This document shows positions 10,035-22,950 of a stretch of 64,000 nt of DNA, piece after piece. Positions within the stretch are counted from its first letter, which is position 1. Each line of letters starts with the position of its first letter. Below the pieces are notes generated by a model. The model was not told the origin of the DNA. It was given only the letters and a program-made list of their open reading frames with translations, and made no database searches. Position numbers and translations under genes: made by a program. The stretch is from Brachionus plicatilis (lineage: Eukaryota; Rotifera; Eurotatoria; Ploima; Brachionidae), in NCBI GenBank assembly GCA_010279815.1, contig QEOQ01000359.1, positions 400,688 through 464,687 on the forward strand, given 5' to 3'.

Positions 10035-12340
10035 TTTTAAAATTTTTGAGACCAAAAAAATGCAAACAGTGCTTTTATTAAGCTTTTTGTTTGGTAAAAT
10101 TACCAAATAATAAAGCACATTGTTTAATCATCGCTGGTGAAAAACCCGTGATTCAAACATTATGTTATCTTGTTAGTTTAATATGTAATCGTTAATTTTA
10201 ATAATTTTATAAATTTATGCAACGTTTGAATTGAATTGTCTGCAAAATCTGTGCAAATTAATTGTGTTTTATATTTGATAGTTTTAAATAGGGTGCAATT
10301 TTGCAGACTTCCGCATTAGACGAAACAAAAGTTGCTTCACTTTGTTTCATTTAAAGAAAAAGATTTGACATTTAGAACAAAAGCTAAAAAATTTTTGATT
10401 TTTTGAAATAAAATTATAATATTCTTGTATTGGAAATTTTGTATGAATTTTAATAATACCTTTTAATTATTACTTCCTTTCTAGTAATTTAAGGAAAAAA
10501 ACAATGGGTTTAATAACGGGTGTTCAATAAAGGTTGGCGCGAGTTTGTTTTCGATAAAATCTGGTATTGGTTCATCCAAAACTTTTGTAATTTTATTCAT
10601 ATATATATTAGACCTTCATGATTACAAAACACTTAGTATAATGTATCTGCTTTGTTTATACCGGAAATAAATGGCATAACCTTTACTCCCCCTAAATAAT
10701 CTCAATGTCCTCCTAGTTAATGATATTATTTTAATAAGTTTTATATATCATCTGATAGATAATCAAGGATCAAACAAGGATCAAGATGATATTTAGATTT
10801 TTTTTTATTACATTCGGTTCAAAAGATATACTCAAAAAACCCTTAAATTTTAACCTTATTATACAAAGTAAAAAATTTGGTATATTTTTTATTTTGATAG
10901 CATAACTTTTGAACGGAAAAAGATATTTACACCAAATTTTAAACAATTTTATAAACTTGATTCAACTTTGTAAAAAAATAAAAATTTTTACAAATCACTA
11001 TTTCATATATTCTTTTTTATGAAAAATATATGATTGTCTTTAAGTCAAATTTTATTTATAATTACTTAGTTCAAAGTATAAGTTTATGTGCTTAAATTAA
11101 ATTGTGGTCACTGTGAGTGTGAGTAATATTTCTGAAAACTCTGAAAAGAAAGAAAGTAAAATTGCTCAGCTTCCTAGTTCGTCGAATGCGTTCGGCTGGA
11201 AATGGAGGTGATATCGAATATATGTCTGATCTCTAATAAACGCACAAAAAAGAAGATGCATCGGCTCAAAGAAGATCTGTTTTCCCATGTTTAAATCATC
11301 CTACAACTGTTGCTTAAAAATTCCACCCAAAATCGGAGTTAAAAAAGAAGCAAAGATCGAAGAGGAAGCGTTGAAAATACTAGCCAGTAGGGAAGTCTTG
11401 AGAAAATTTTATTTCACTAAAGCACCATCATGAAACAAAAATAGTTCAGAACTTGGCTAAGCGTGTAAAATTTCAGCACCTGACGAAACTAACTTGGAAT
11501 CAGACACTGACAAAAATTCAGTCAAATTCTTAGATTTAGTAAGCTCAAAACCAGAAATAACATTATCTGGAGGTAAAATTCAAGAGCTTGAGGGATTTTA
11601 AGCAGGTGATGGGTTTGACCATATTCATTTTAATCAATTTTTAAACTCAGTTCAACAATTTATAGCCACATCGACTACTTAAAATGAAAAAAGCATCCAT
11701 ATAAATCAATTTCTTCAGAAGTTTTTAGACAAGCATTTAAAAATGCAAGTTTAAAGTCGCTGGTAATCGCAACTTGCGTCAACTTGCCAAGTTAACTCTT
11801 AATTGTTCCAAAAACAATTAAAACATGTCTTTGTTTTTATGAGTTATGACCATTAGTTTATACCGATCATTAATAAGATCGTGGACACTATTCTAGCTTT
11901 AACAATTTAGGTGTGATGTCACACGTGCCATCAACGAAGATGTGAGGATTTTCTTAGTTCTTTACGTTGGAGTCTGTAGTAAATAATTTAAATGAATTCT
12001 TAGTCTACCTCGAACACTTCCTGAAAAGAGGGATGCAGGATCTTTCAGGATTTTCGCCCTATATGACGACCTAATTGTCTGTGCCTCAAAATTTGCAATT
12101 TTGATAATTTTTTACTAAGAATTTACTGGGAAAAAATCAGGTATAGACGATTGGGGCGTGACCTAGTTTTTGAATTAAAAAAGGACCATATGATTAAAAA
12201 AACAGACACATTAGTTTTTCATATAATTTTTATTAATCAAAGAGAAAATTTTCAAAAAAATTGCTGAATAAATCTTTTAAATATAAAATTAAGTCATTTT
12301 TTTGTTAGAGTCCGATTATTTTGAATATCTGATGCTTTTG
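10035..12340. other. Intergenic; degraded unrecognised coding-like patches
   Basis: No intact gene seen. A patch on the plus strand near 11150-11700 has coding-like composition (for example KAPS, LASREVLRKFYF, ESDTDKNSVKFLDLVSSK) broken by stops, and another lies near 11930-12090. These may be remains of transposon proteins but match nothing I recognise. Confidence 0.4.
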
Positions 12341-12349
12341 AAATTGATC

Positions 12350-14230
12350 GTTTTATTGTAGTTTCAGTATTAATTGTCGAATTATCACCCACTTCGTCAC
12401 TGTCTTTTAAAATCGGATCTTAGATATTTTTCAATCTATAACCAGATTTTGGTATACTTGCCATTTCATAAATACCTACACCAATAAAATAAAATAATGC
12501 TGTTACATGACTACAGCACCCTAGAGTCCTTTTGCCCATTCTAAAGCTACAAACCCAAGAAACATCATTTAAACTTTTTGAGAGTGGCTTGAACATTACA
12601 AATACTTAATGTTTTACGCTGTTTGAATGAGACTGAATTTTAACAAAGATTATTTTCTTATCATTTTCCGTAATCAAATTTACACAAGCTAAAAATTGAT
12701 ACTCTTCATTAGATTCGAAATGCTCTGCCAAATATCCGTACGCTTGTTCAAGCTGATATCTTCCGAAAGTAATTTTCTTCCTAATTATCTCTACGTCCAA
12801 TTTTGGAAATCCTTGTAATTGAAAATTCTCAATTTTTACGAATGAAGTCTGACTATTAGTAGACGTTAAATCCAAATATCTTTCTAGATTATTTTTTATT
12901 CTTAGCTTGCTTTTCATTTCTACAGATATCTGATTCTAATCTTCTTTATCTGATATTCTTTCTGAGAAAAAAACGTTTATTAGAGCCGCTGCTATTTTGT
13001 AGTCGTCACATATATGTGAAAGCATTGTATTTTGCGTTTCTTTCAAAGATTTGAATTGCTTTCTAAAAATGCCATTAATAACTTATATTACATATCTAGA
13101 TTTCGTTATTAATCGTCTTTCATTAGCCTCACTCCAACTTAGTTGTTTTTGTCAATCTTTAAGAACTAAATAAAAACGAAATTATTTAAAAGTTTTTAAG
13201 AGAAATTTCTAGCGTCATTTTACATGTAGGTATTTTGCAATTTAAACCATATGCAGCTTTCAATCTAGCAATACACTCTTTAAATCCACGGTCGAAAATA
13301 GCAAGATCACCTCTCTTTAGAAGATTTTTCAAGTCTTTATCATTTTGGAGAACTTTTTCCATGATAAATGCATCATTGTCAGTAGTAGCGTTAACACCAT
13401 AAACATTTATAATGCGACTTTTTGAAGAAGTAATCACAAAAGGTTTGACTAGAGGCTTTTTTAATGATCCTTAAAAGATTTCGTTGAACCATATTGTTTT
13501 TACTCTTTTGACAATAACAGTAGGTTCCATCAGCTATAATCGCAAACTGATCTTTTTTCAAATCAAAAAGAGACTTAACCATTTCTGTGTTTTGATTGAT
13601 CCATTCCTGTCTTTGAAACCGGTTAGCTCCGAGCTATTTCTGAACAAAATCTTTCAACATTGCGCTACGAACTTGTGCGCACACGTTACTAACTGTTTGT
13701 CTATGTTCAATTTCAATTAAATTAGCTATCATGTTTTGCCTTTAGACCTGTTTTTAGCCAGAATAAATATACAACAATAGATTGAAGCTCTGAACGATTT
13801 TCAGAAGAAAGAAGTGATTTTATTTCATTTAAAAATAAAAAAAACTTCATTATTAGTAAATCCAGTTGTTTTAAAGCATTATTCGTCGGTCACAATTGAA
13901 AAATCTTTGAATTTTTTGAATATATTTGAGGTCTTTTTTTCACGAATTATGAATATTTGAAAAACAGATTCAATCTTTTCTGATGTAATTACAATAGAAC
14001 TGTCAGTTATTGGTATTTTATCTCAACTCATCTTTAACGTAATTGCTTTCGGTTAAGTAAAACTGTTAGAGGCGAATCCGCGTTTAATCTTTGAAACTAT
14101 TTTATCGGATTTTTCAATCAAAAATTCTTCGCTTTCTATTGATTGTGTTGATTCCTGATCTTCATTAGACTGGTTTTCATCATTTGTGATGTCATAATTT
14201 TGATCCATTTACTCTTCAGTGCCCATTTCT
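12350..14230 (-). pseudogene. Decayed DDE transposase (DDE_Tnp_4-like) with SWIM-like tail
   Basis: Reading leftwards on the minus strand: NVCAQVRSAMLKDFVQK, a stop, then QFAIIADGTYCYCQKS with the first catalytic Asp, INVYGVNATTDNDAFIME, GDLAIFDRGFKE with the second catalytic Asp, and CKIPTCK. About 300 bp further on is FPKLDVEIIRKKITFGRYQL, then KRTLGCCSHVTALFYFIGVG, a Cys/His SWIM-like motif. This order is that of a widespread animal transposase family with DDE_Tnp_4 and SWIM domains. Frameshifts and stops (near 13635, 13440 and 12600) show it is dead. Termini were not found. Confidence 0.75.
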
Positions 14231-14916
14231 TCATGTTTCTCTAATACTAGATGAATTATTTGGTAACATAATATTATTTTCGATATTTGAATCTCATTGA
14301 ATGTCAGATTTTCTTGATCATTTTGATATTGGATGCTTTTATTACGAACGCACTTATTATAATACAGAAAGTAGTGTTTAGTACAGATAATTTACCCGAC
14401 AATTATTTTTTTTCCAAAAAAAATTTTGAATTTTGCAATTTTGAATTGTCCGAAAAATCTTCATATGTTAAAGTGAATTGGGTAGATCTTTATCGACCTA
14501 AATTGGACCACCTCAAAGATTGATTCAAATTTCGACATAGTTCCAAGGGGAGAGGTTAAGAACGATCACAAGCGTCATAAAAAAATGAAAGAAATAAATA
14601 TTGAGAAGAAAAATTTAATACATGCACTAAAAATAATTTATTAAATTTTTTTGTCAAGCTTATTTTAAAATGACAATAAATTATCAAATAAAGATATACA
14701 TTATACAAATATGTATTTCAGATATAAACAAGTATAACTCTGAGTATAGAAAATCAAGCAAAAAAGCAAATTAAGTTATTTATACAGATGCAGGTATGAT
14801 TTATAAGCGAGTTTTTCAATTAAAAAAAAGATACATAAAGTGTTTTATTTTTTTAAAAAAACTCAATAAATAAAAATAATTAGTATTTCTGAATATAAAA
14901 GCTTTTCTTTGCAAAT

Positions 14917-15138
14917 ATGGATGATAACGTTCGTCAGCAAGCAGAAATACTCAAAGAGTTGATTTTTGAAAGTAAAAAAAATAATTTTCCAATGCACGAA
15001 TCGAATCCGTCCGCTAAAATTGATTCAAGTGAAAGAATGTTCACCGCAGGATCAAGTGAAATTAATAGTGAAGACAAAGCTATTGATGCTCAAAAGTGTA
15101 CACTTAATGTTCCAAGTAATCAATTTTTTTTATGCTGA
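14917..15138 (+). CDS. Small unknown ORF, copy 1
   Basis: 73 codons from an ATG, hydrophilic and Ser/Asn/Glu-rich, containing QKCTLNVPSNQFF near the end. No signal peptide, membrane segment or known domain is seen. A related ORF lies at 21967-22209, with similar order of ESK/ESR, SERM, SSEIN and QKCTLNVPS motifs. Similarity continues about 40 bp upstream of the ATG and past the stop (gaaaatt...gaccaatcaaaatttaga), so it may be one exon of a longer gene or part of a repeat. The stop in this copy may reflect a small shift relative to the other. Confidence 0.4.
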   Translation: MDDNVRQQAEILKELIFESKKNNFPMHESNPSAKIDSSERMFTAGSSEINSEDKAIDAQKCTLNVPSNQFFLC

Positions 15139-17040
15139 AAATTAGATGACCAATCAAAATTTAGACAAGTCTCAATATCTGGGCCTTATTTTTCATATAT
15201 TTATAACTGTAGCTTTATTCAAATGATTTAATAAATTGTTTTTTTCTAAGTGTATTTCTTTTTTATAATTTAATTTTTAAATTCTATATGCTCAACGGAT
15301 CATACGAAAATCCGGCTGCCTTTTTCTCGGCAGATAAACTGAAATATTCGTTTTTCTTAATAGAAATTAAACAAATTTTAAAAGATATTAACGAACAAAG
15401 TTTAAATATTTTAAGAATATCAAGATTTCTAGTTGAAGTAATATAGACTTTGAAAGGACATTATAAGCATGGAAACCTCTTGGAGATGTTGTCTTAGTTT
15501 TTTGAAGTATATTTTTTGTCAAAAAATAAAATCTTACAGGAAATAAAATGGCAAAAGACATTTAAATTTAAGAAGCTTGCAAGGACACCGGGTCTTTTTC
15601 CAATTGACAAGGCTAAATGGCCTTTTAAAGGCAATAAACTAAATAAAAACTCAGCTATTCGTTTAAATCTTACAACTTTTAATGTTTCAGAACTTTTCGA
15701 TTTTGCGTTTCTTTTTTTTTAAGGTACAAAAGCGCGTAAGCCTTTTTGAAAACAGGTTAAATAATATCTTAGTTAATTTTTTACTGTGATGCTTCGATTG
15801 GCTGTAAATTTTTACAATATTGAAGCAAAATACTTAAGAAGATTTAAGTGAAAATCTTAATTATGGTTATTTTCTTTTCGTCTTAATACTAAATTTAACT
15901 GATTAGCCGATTCTCTCACTTTAATTACTTAATTCCTTAATAACTTTGCAAATTAAAATTGGACTTTACATTTTGATAACGTCAGACTATCTAATTAATA
16001 TGAAAGACGTTAAAATTCATAATCATTATCTTCACTTATCTGAGATTCTAAAGTATATAATAAACATTAATGTTGAATTTTAAAAATCAATCTCTATCAA
16101 ATAATATCTCGAAATATTCGTCAAAATGTGTTTTTTAACATTCTGACAAGGAATTGTAATTGTCGAAGTGACGAAATTCATATTGCCCAAATTCTACAAA
16201 CGGCACTTAACTTTCGATCCAAACTTTCGCTAGGCTTTAAATATTCGAATAACTTGATCCACAATTTCTGTATTGTTTTTTTTGAATTCTTAAATTGTGT
16301 CTAAACAAGATGAGAATAAAAAAAATTAGGATATGAAAAATAAAATCAACTTGATCGATTAATAAACATTAAGAATGTTTATCAGTGGAAATACAGTTTG
16401 ATTGTTGTTTTTGAATCTCAAATCAAACTCCAAAAATTAAAAAAAATAATATCAATATGAATTTTTCAAAATTAAAAAATAAATAACTTTTCTTTTAGTT
16501 TCGAATCCATCAAGACAAGTATCCTAATCGAAGTAAGTTACAGAAATTACTTCAAATATTGATTTTAAGAGATCTTTTGACTCTTTATCTAACAGTGTCT
16601 TTATCCTTAAAACAAAACACTTACCATTCTCCGTTATAGAATTTAGAGGAAAATAACTATGAAAACCTTAAAATCCTATGAAAAAACTATCAAAAAGTAT
16701 ATTGAATGACTTTTATAAATCATTTAACTTTTTTCAATAATTACACATTTATCTTCCCATTAAATGAAAAACATTTTTTTTAAGTTTTCTTAATTTGTTT
16801 ACTTAAAATCTTTTTTTAAGCTTTAATTAGAGATTTTCCAAACATTTATACCATAGTCTCTCATTGAATTGATCTAGAAGCATCAAAATATATACTGACA
16901 AGCAACTCACTTGTTTAACTAATTCTTTTTCAAGTTTTTTATATCATATTTTTTAATTAGTATTCAAATTCATTGATTTCATACTTATATTTTTTTTGAT
17001 TTTATTAATTTTAATAATAAACAATTAAATTGACATATTT
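15139..17040. other. Intergenic, no gene recognised
   Basis: AT-rich with several short ORFs (for example 15516-15722) that show no recognisable motif. I see no RNA gene or element termini. Confidence 0.4.
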
Positions 17041-17349
17041 GATTCAGGTTCTTTGATATTCAAATTTTTGAAGCTGACTTCTTTTTTTGATTTTCATAAA
17101 GGGTAGCCTTCTCTTGAGGTACAGCTAAGTTTGGAAAACATAACTTCCAATATAGCTGAGATTCATTGACAATAAAATCATATTTCACAGCATTCGATGC
17201 ATTAAGAGCAACATCTGCAAAACCATTAAAAGCAACTCTTGTATCTTTTGAAGGATATGAATTATTCGAGTCCTGGGACCAATTAGCGAAGTGTTATGAA
17301 TATTGAGGATAAATACAAATTAGAGGTCCCTCTTACCATGAATTTTGGG

Positions 17350-18430
17350 TACTTGTCCTAAATTTTTTTATTGACTTTGTTCAAGCAAAAGTTTTTGATC
17401 GCATATTGATTAAATTTTTGGGCGATCACTCGATTTTTGACTTGACGGATTTTTGCTAGAAAGACGAAATCAAAACGTTTAACTGCAAGTCATGCCAAAG
17501 GTCAACAACTGAACGAAAAATTTAATCATAATTTGAAGCTAATAACTACCAATAGGCCGCTTGAAATAATCATATCAGACATTTTAGGACCACTAAAAAC
17601 ACCCGGAACAAATAAATAATATATTCTGTGTGTTTTAGACCACTTCACTATGTGGAAGGAGTCATTCGCATTGCAAAATTCTGAAGCCAAAACAGTCGCA
17701 AATGCTTATATACGTTTATTTGTAGGTACGGTATATCGGAAGCTTTACCAACAAATCGGAAAACAAATTATCTGTCCACTTTGATCGAAGTAATAAGTAC
17801 GTCAAAAGATTAATGACGTCACCGTTTCATTCAGAAATCCACGATATTAATTAACGTTTAAACAGGACAGTAATACGAATGAAAAGATTTTATGTCAACG
17901 AAGATCATGATAACTGGGACGATCAGATAGAAGTTTTAAGTCCAGCCTATGATACCTCAGTTCGCAGTTCACTCAAAAACAGGCCTTATACCAAACGAAT
18001 TGATAAACGGGAGAAAAGCCAAAACGCCAGTAGATTTAATCAATCTACACCGAAATTTGAGTTTGATTGCGTATTGCACAAGCTTCAAGATTGAGTGAAC
18101 GTTGACAGATCTCGAGAAACAGTGAAAATAGAGTATCCAAACATGTTGGTCAATATGAGACCATAACAAGAAGGTCGACCAGCGTGTTAACAAGTGACAG
18201 ACCCAGAGACTTAACTTCAGGACGTCGAGACAATGAAAGTCCTGTCAATGAAGGTCAACGTAGCGAAACTAGGGAGATGGATAACCAACCCAGGAACCAG
18301 CTCAAGCCGAGGGTCAAAATAAAGATTGACTCGATTGACCCCGATTCACGGATTGACTCGAAAACGGAGGGAGAATTGTGTAATAAACCAATTCCTCAGT
18401 CTTCAAGACGAGAGGCTACATAACATTCTG
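17350..18430 (+). pseudogene. Ty3/gypsy-type retrotransposon integrase relic
   Basis: The plus strand holds a zinc-finger-like tail FNCKSCQRSTTE near 17480. Then comes the integrase core start PLEIIISDILGPLKTPGTNK (about 17560-17620), a stop, YILCVLDHFTMWKESF, AKTVANAYIRLFV and, after a frame change, the segment HDNWDDQIEVLSPAYDTSVR in the open stretch beginning 17879. These are in the normal order for a Ty3-family rve domain and its C-terminal helix. Several stops and shifts make it non-functional. No protease or RT domain and no LTRs could be assigned. Confidence 0.75.
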
Positions 18431-18439
18431 TTAAATTCC

Positions 18440-19260
18440 AAACGTGCACGTGGAGAGAGACAAAAAAACACCCTTTTCCTTTATAAAGACTTAAGTTAGT
18501 TATAAGCAACGTTCCCTATATTTTTTGTTTATTTCCCTAAAAAATCTTAATGGCCAATACCCTCATCCATTACACACGTTAAAACTTTTGAAAATATTTT
18601 TATTTTAAAAAATAAGTAGGGGTTAGTGTTTAAGTAGAGCCTTAAAATCATGTAAAAAATATTTGCTAAATAAAACAACTTTACTAATAATTGCATATCG
18701 AGATTTTTACATGTATTGTTGTCATTTTTGAATAAAATGAAAAATATTTTGATTGGATCAATAGAAATCATAATTTTAACAAAAATATATATTGACCGTT
18801 AGAAATGTAAGAATAAAAAAAAAGTTAATTAATCCTAGCAACAAACCCAAAGCCAAGTGCCGATTTGAGTTGCCGACAATTCTATCCTTTTCTCGTCTAA
18901 TTAATTGCTAAAAATTTTAGGATTTTCCCTTTTGAAGTGTTCATTTTGAAAGACTCTGAATCGATTGTTTCAATAAATTAAAAAACCAAAAATGCACAAA
19001 TATCTCGATATGGTTAATTAAAGGTATATGTTTGTTTTTCTATCATTTGATAATTCACCTAGAATTTACCATTTTTAAGAAAATTTACCTAAAAATGGTG
19101 CAATAATAAGAGTAAAAAAAACGGCAAAATGAAAATAATTTTACATTTTTACATTTTTACATTTTTGTGCAATATTTCAGAAATTATAGAACATTTTCAA
19201 AATTCAAATTACTTTATTCAAATTTTGTTAAAACATTTTAACAAATTTTTTTTAAATTTT
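18440..19260. other. Intergenic, no gene recognised
   Basis: AT-rich sequence following the Ty3 relic. A stretch near 19105-19180 (acggcaaaatg, repeated tttttacattttta) resembles part of the palindrome at 40977-41584. Confidence 0.4.
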
Positions 19261-19266
19261 TTTTTA

Positions 19267-19385
19267 TTCCGCAAGACAAATTCCGCTGGAATTTAAAAAT
19301 CTACTAAAAAGCGGAATTTCCGCTTTTTAGTAGGTAATTTTGCGGAATTTTTTAGAAAAATTTCAGCGGAATTTGGCCTGCGGAA
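19267..19385. repeat. Short inverted-repeat element (TTCCGC family), full copy
   Basis: It begins ttccgcaagacaaattccgc and ends with the near complement gcggaatttggcctgcggaa. The interior is built from agcggaatttccgct palindromes. The first 59 bases recur at 20253-20311. No clear target duplication. Confidence 0.6.
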
Positions 19386-19404
19386 TTCCGTTTTCCACTT
19401 CTCT

Positions 19405-19570
19405 TAGGCGTTTGATAAGTCTCGCATAGGAAACTTTTAAGAAAATTAAGAGCATATGGTTTTGTAAATGAACCATATGAATGGATTAAATCCTGTCTTC
19501 TTGACAGGAAGCAAAGAGTAGTTCTTTGTGATGCTGAACTGCAAAGTGTTGTCAACTCAAAGACAGTTAA
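19405..19570 (+). pseudogene. Non-LTR RT fragment (palm N-half)
   Basis: The plus-strand translation, with one frame change, gives AFDKxSHRKLLRKLRAYGF, NEPYEWIKSCLLDRKQRVVL and a short tail. This is the segment just before the catalytic FADD region of jockey/CR1-type reverse transcriptases. It stops abruptly near 19570. Confidence 0.7.
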
Positions 19571-19684
19571 TGGCTTTAAAGAGGGTATCGACAGAGAAGT
19601 GATTGATATTGAAAAAAGAATGAAACGAAAGACTTCCACAGCTCATATATAGAGCTAAATGCTGGAAGGAGTTAGTATAGATTT

Positions 19685-20055
19685 CTATACTAACTGCTAA
19701 GATAATGAAGCAAGACTTTTCACAAGATATTTTCATCTTCCACTTAAAGAGCCATTTATCTAATTCGTCTGAGTATTTGTTTATCTTATTTTCTAGGTTT
19801 CCTTTTTTCTTAAAAATGTAGAATGTGACCAAGTCGTCAGCAAAAAGAAGAGAGTATTCACTATCAGTTTTATTTCTTTTAGGTATATCATTGATAAAAA
19901 TACTAAAAAATAATGGACTAATTACTGAGCCTTGAGAACACCTGCTCTAATATGGTATTCATAACTTATATGACCATTTACATTTACTTCAAATGTTCTT
20001 GAGTCTAAGAATGAATTTACTCAGTGTATTGGGTAAGGAGGAAGGTTCGTTTTTA
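19685..20055 (-). pseudogene. Non-LTR RT fragment with FADD catalytic motif, opposite orientation
   Basis: The minus strand reads VNSFLDSRTFEVNVNGHISY, a frameshift at a GVLKAQ/GVPQGS-type site, then QGSVISPLFFSIFINDIP, SLLFADDLVTFYIFKKKG and LDKWLFKWKMKISCEKSC. This is the RT palm with its catalytic Asp pair. It overlaps in domain content with the plus-strand piece at 19405-19570, so the two come from different copies. Confidence 0.75.
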
Positions 20056-20252
20056 TTAGTTAATAACAGAGTTGTTTAAAAGTCACAAAAAAAAGTCCAA
20101 GTCCAGACTTTTTTTTTTAAAATTTGTATTAATAATTAAACTTTATTAAATTATTTATTATAATCGACTAAATTAAACTTTTATTATTAACTTTTTATTA
20201 TATAAGATAGTAATATTAATAAAAAATGTATTAATAAATTTAATTTTTTTTT

Positions 20253-20311
20253 TTCCGCAAGACAAATTCCGCTGGAATTTAAAAATCTACTAAAAAGCGG
20301 AATTTCCGCTT
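20253..20311. repeat. Partial copy of the TTCCGC element
   Basis: 59 bases are identical to 19267-19325 and in the same orientation, about 985 bp apart, flanking the two RT relics. The right half of the element is absent. Confidence 0.75.
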
Positions 20312-21966
20312 CTTGTTTTTATAGATTCATACGAAAATTTTTGGGCAAGAGGGCTTAATCCATAGACAACCGTGGTAATTTTGTCAAATTGCTTATTTTT
20401 CGTGTAAATTGGGTGAAATTTTCCAAAAAATGTCTGAAGCTCTATTTGCCCCTTTACCCCATATATTCAACCCAGTAAAGATCACCAGTTTTTTTTATTT
20501 TGGATGCTTAGATTTTTTTAAATTTGGATCTTTAACTTAATATAAGATAACAGTCTAATTAAGTTGGTTGAAATCAAGCATTTTTTTTGTAAAAAACATC
20601 CGAAATCAAATTTAAAATTTCAATAAATCTCACAAACTGTCCCAGGAGTCTTTTTAGCTTAAAATTTAACATAAAGATGACTGGCAAATATTAACCAAAA
20701 TCAAGCTTTTTTTCTACAGGCCCTAAATTATTTAATTGCTCTAAAATTGAATAAGATATGATGTTAATAACTAAATTAAAACATCTTTCAAAAGTTTACA
20801 TATTAAATAATTATCCAATATCTGTTTTAATTTTCCTACATATTTTCTTGTTTTTAATTTTATTTTAATTTTATTTAATATTTAACTTTATTTTTGAATT
20901 CAACATTTTTTTGTAATCTGATTGAGCTTAAACTTGGTACAGACAATGGCAAATAATAAATAAATTTAAATCTTCATACTTCGAGTTACAGTACCATATA
21001 TTTAACTTGTCTTGGATATTCAAAATAGTAGAGAATATGTGGAATAGACATAAGCGTTATAAAGAAGACGTCTGGACTGTTATTTGGATGACTGATTTTT
21101 AGATGTCATTACTTGAAAGCTATTTAATAAGTTATTACAAAAGAAAATAACTTTTAAAATTTAGTTAATGATTTAAATTAACTTTCATTAGGCTGTAAAA
21201 ATAGTTCACGTAACGAGTCGATGTTTATTGCTCTTAATTAATGTTAAAAAAGCTAAAAAATTTAATTTTGTTTAGATATCAGTTGATTATTTTGAATTTT
21301 TTTGTTTTGAAATAAATAATTTAAATAGAATCAAATTAATTTACTATTTCTAATAAAAAGAGAAGGAAATGTAGAAAATAAAAATTAGCTTAACAGTCAA
21401 AATTTAATCAAATTTTTTGTGAATTATATTTTGAACTAAATTGAATAATTAAAATGTTATAAATTTTATACCACCGTACTTCGCTTGATGTAGCTACGCC
21501 ACTAGGTAAATAAATCTCAAGATGAACATGTACAAAAAAAAATTATTAATATTTTTATATCACAGAATTGCAGAGTTCACATTCTGTGATAACTAAGAAA
21601 CTTGGTAATTCTTACTGAGCATTAATGTTATTAAGTATTTGGTAAAAAAAATTGACTTGCCAAATTATTAAATATAATTATTAAGTATCAGTAAAGTCAA
21701 TTGAAGAATTCACTTTTTATATTTAAAAAAAAGAAAAAATAATCAAAAATAGGCATTGAATGAAAAATTCATTTTCTGCTTTCTAAAATAAAATTGTGCA
21801 AATATTATGCAATTATAACTGCATCGGAATATAAAAAACGGTCTTCTAGAATTTCAAAAGAATTTTAGACAGCTCAAAAAAGGAAATATTAAAAGTATCT
21901 TATTTAAAACAAATTTAAAATTAAAATAACTAATATTTCAAAATAAATAAGCTATCACTTATCAGT
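20312..21966. other. Intergenic with a dispersed repeat at 21260-21470
   Basis: No gene seen. About 200 bp at 21260-21470 (motifs ttttgtttagatat, taataaaaagagaa, tcaaattttttgtgaatt) is repeated in the same orientation at about 32890-33100. Confidence 0.45.
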
Positions 21967-22209
21967 ATGGATAACTTTTGTCAACTAGCAAAAATACCCG
22001 AAGGGATACTCTTCGAAAGTAGACAAAATAATTGTTCAATACAGGAATCAAATTCAGCAGCTCAACTTGATTCAGAAAGTGAAAGAATGATGACCATATG
22101 TAGATCAAGTGAAATTAATAATGATGACATAGCTATTGATGATCAAAAGTGTACACTGAATGTTCCAAGTAAACAATTTTTTGTTGTTGAAAATTCGGAG
22201 ATCAATTAA
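21967..22209 (+). CDS. Small unknown ORF, copy 2
   Basis: 80 codons from an ATG, related to 14917-15138: both start MD, share FES, ESN, SERM, SSEIN and QKCTLNVPS, and differ by short gaps. Roughly half of aligned residues match by eye, with the best conserved part near the C-terminus. The non-coding flanks are also similar. It is hydrophilic with no recognised domain. Protein-level conservation hints at real coding, but an untranslated repeat has not been excluded. Confidence 0.45.
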   Translation: MDNFCQLAKIPEGILFESRQNNCSIQESNSAAQLDSESERMMTICRSSEINNDDIAIDDQKCTLNVPSKQFFVVENSEIN

Positions 22210-22639
22210 ATTTAGACTAGTTGTAAAATTTGGCACTCGTTTTTTATTTTTTTTTTTAAATTGTAACTTTTTTCCAATAAATTTAAAATTTTTTTACTAT
22301 CTAAGATTTTAGATTCTTTTTTTTATTTGATTTAAATTTTTTTTCGCTTAAAGGTCTCAATAATGTTAATGTCACTAAAAAGCTTGTTTTACGAAAAATT
22401 GAATAAAATAAAAAAATTAAATACGATTTATTTCTCACTTAAATTTGAAATTAAATGTTCATATCGCGTTAGTATCTAATTTTTAGTTTGATGCCCAGCA
22501 AAAAAAAACAAAAGAATAGGGGATAGTTTTGCTGAAAAGCTAGAGCTTAGGATACCATAAAATCTCTTGATAAAATTGATAAAATAAAAATAATTAAACG
22601 TAATGTCAGTATGAAAGAAATGGGTCAAATATTATCGAC

Positions 22640-22950
22640 AAAAAACAATTACTAAAAAGCAATTTACCCAAACAATATTGTTAAAATTTAAAAAAGGAGT
22701 GCACAACAAAGAACGATGCTTTGGGTCATTGTCCTGGTGTAGTTTAAAATCTAAATCGTAGTTTGAAGCCCCAAATGGGAATAAATAATCAGATAATATC
22801 TCCCGGTAAAGTATTGCATCCATGTTGCTCTTAAAAATCTTAAAAAATTCTTAAGTAAAAGCTTTTCTTTTTATCAGTTTCTTACAGCAAAATTTGTTGC
22901 TCCTTTAAATGAAATCCCAGCCCATTGAATTATATTGGGATTTGTATAAT
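22640..22950 (-). pseudogene. Tc1/mariner transposase fragment (catalytic middle)
   Basis: The minus-strand translation gives NIIQWAGISFKGATNFAV, stops, then MDAILYREILSDYLFPFG and LHQDNDPKHRS. The last contains the Asp of the second catalytic position of Tc1/mariner transposases. It is short and interrupted, with no HTH domain assigned. Confidence 0.75.

Noticed and set aside
10035..10118. Upstream extension of the transferase-like gene to 10118
   Set aside because: The frame is open but begins with GTG, and the nearest upstream ATG (10120) is in another frame and stops at once. The first in-frame ATG is at 10034. An upstream exon remains possible.
15516..15722. 68-codon ORF as a gene
   Set aside because: No motif, no homologous copy in the window and a composition expected by chance.
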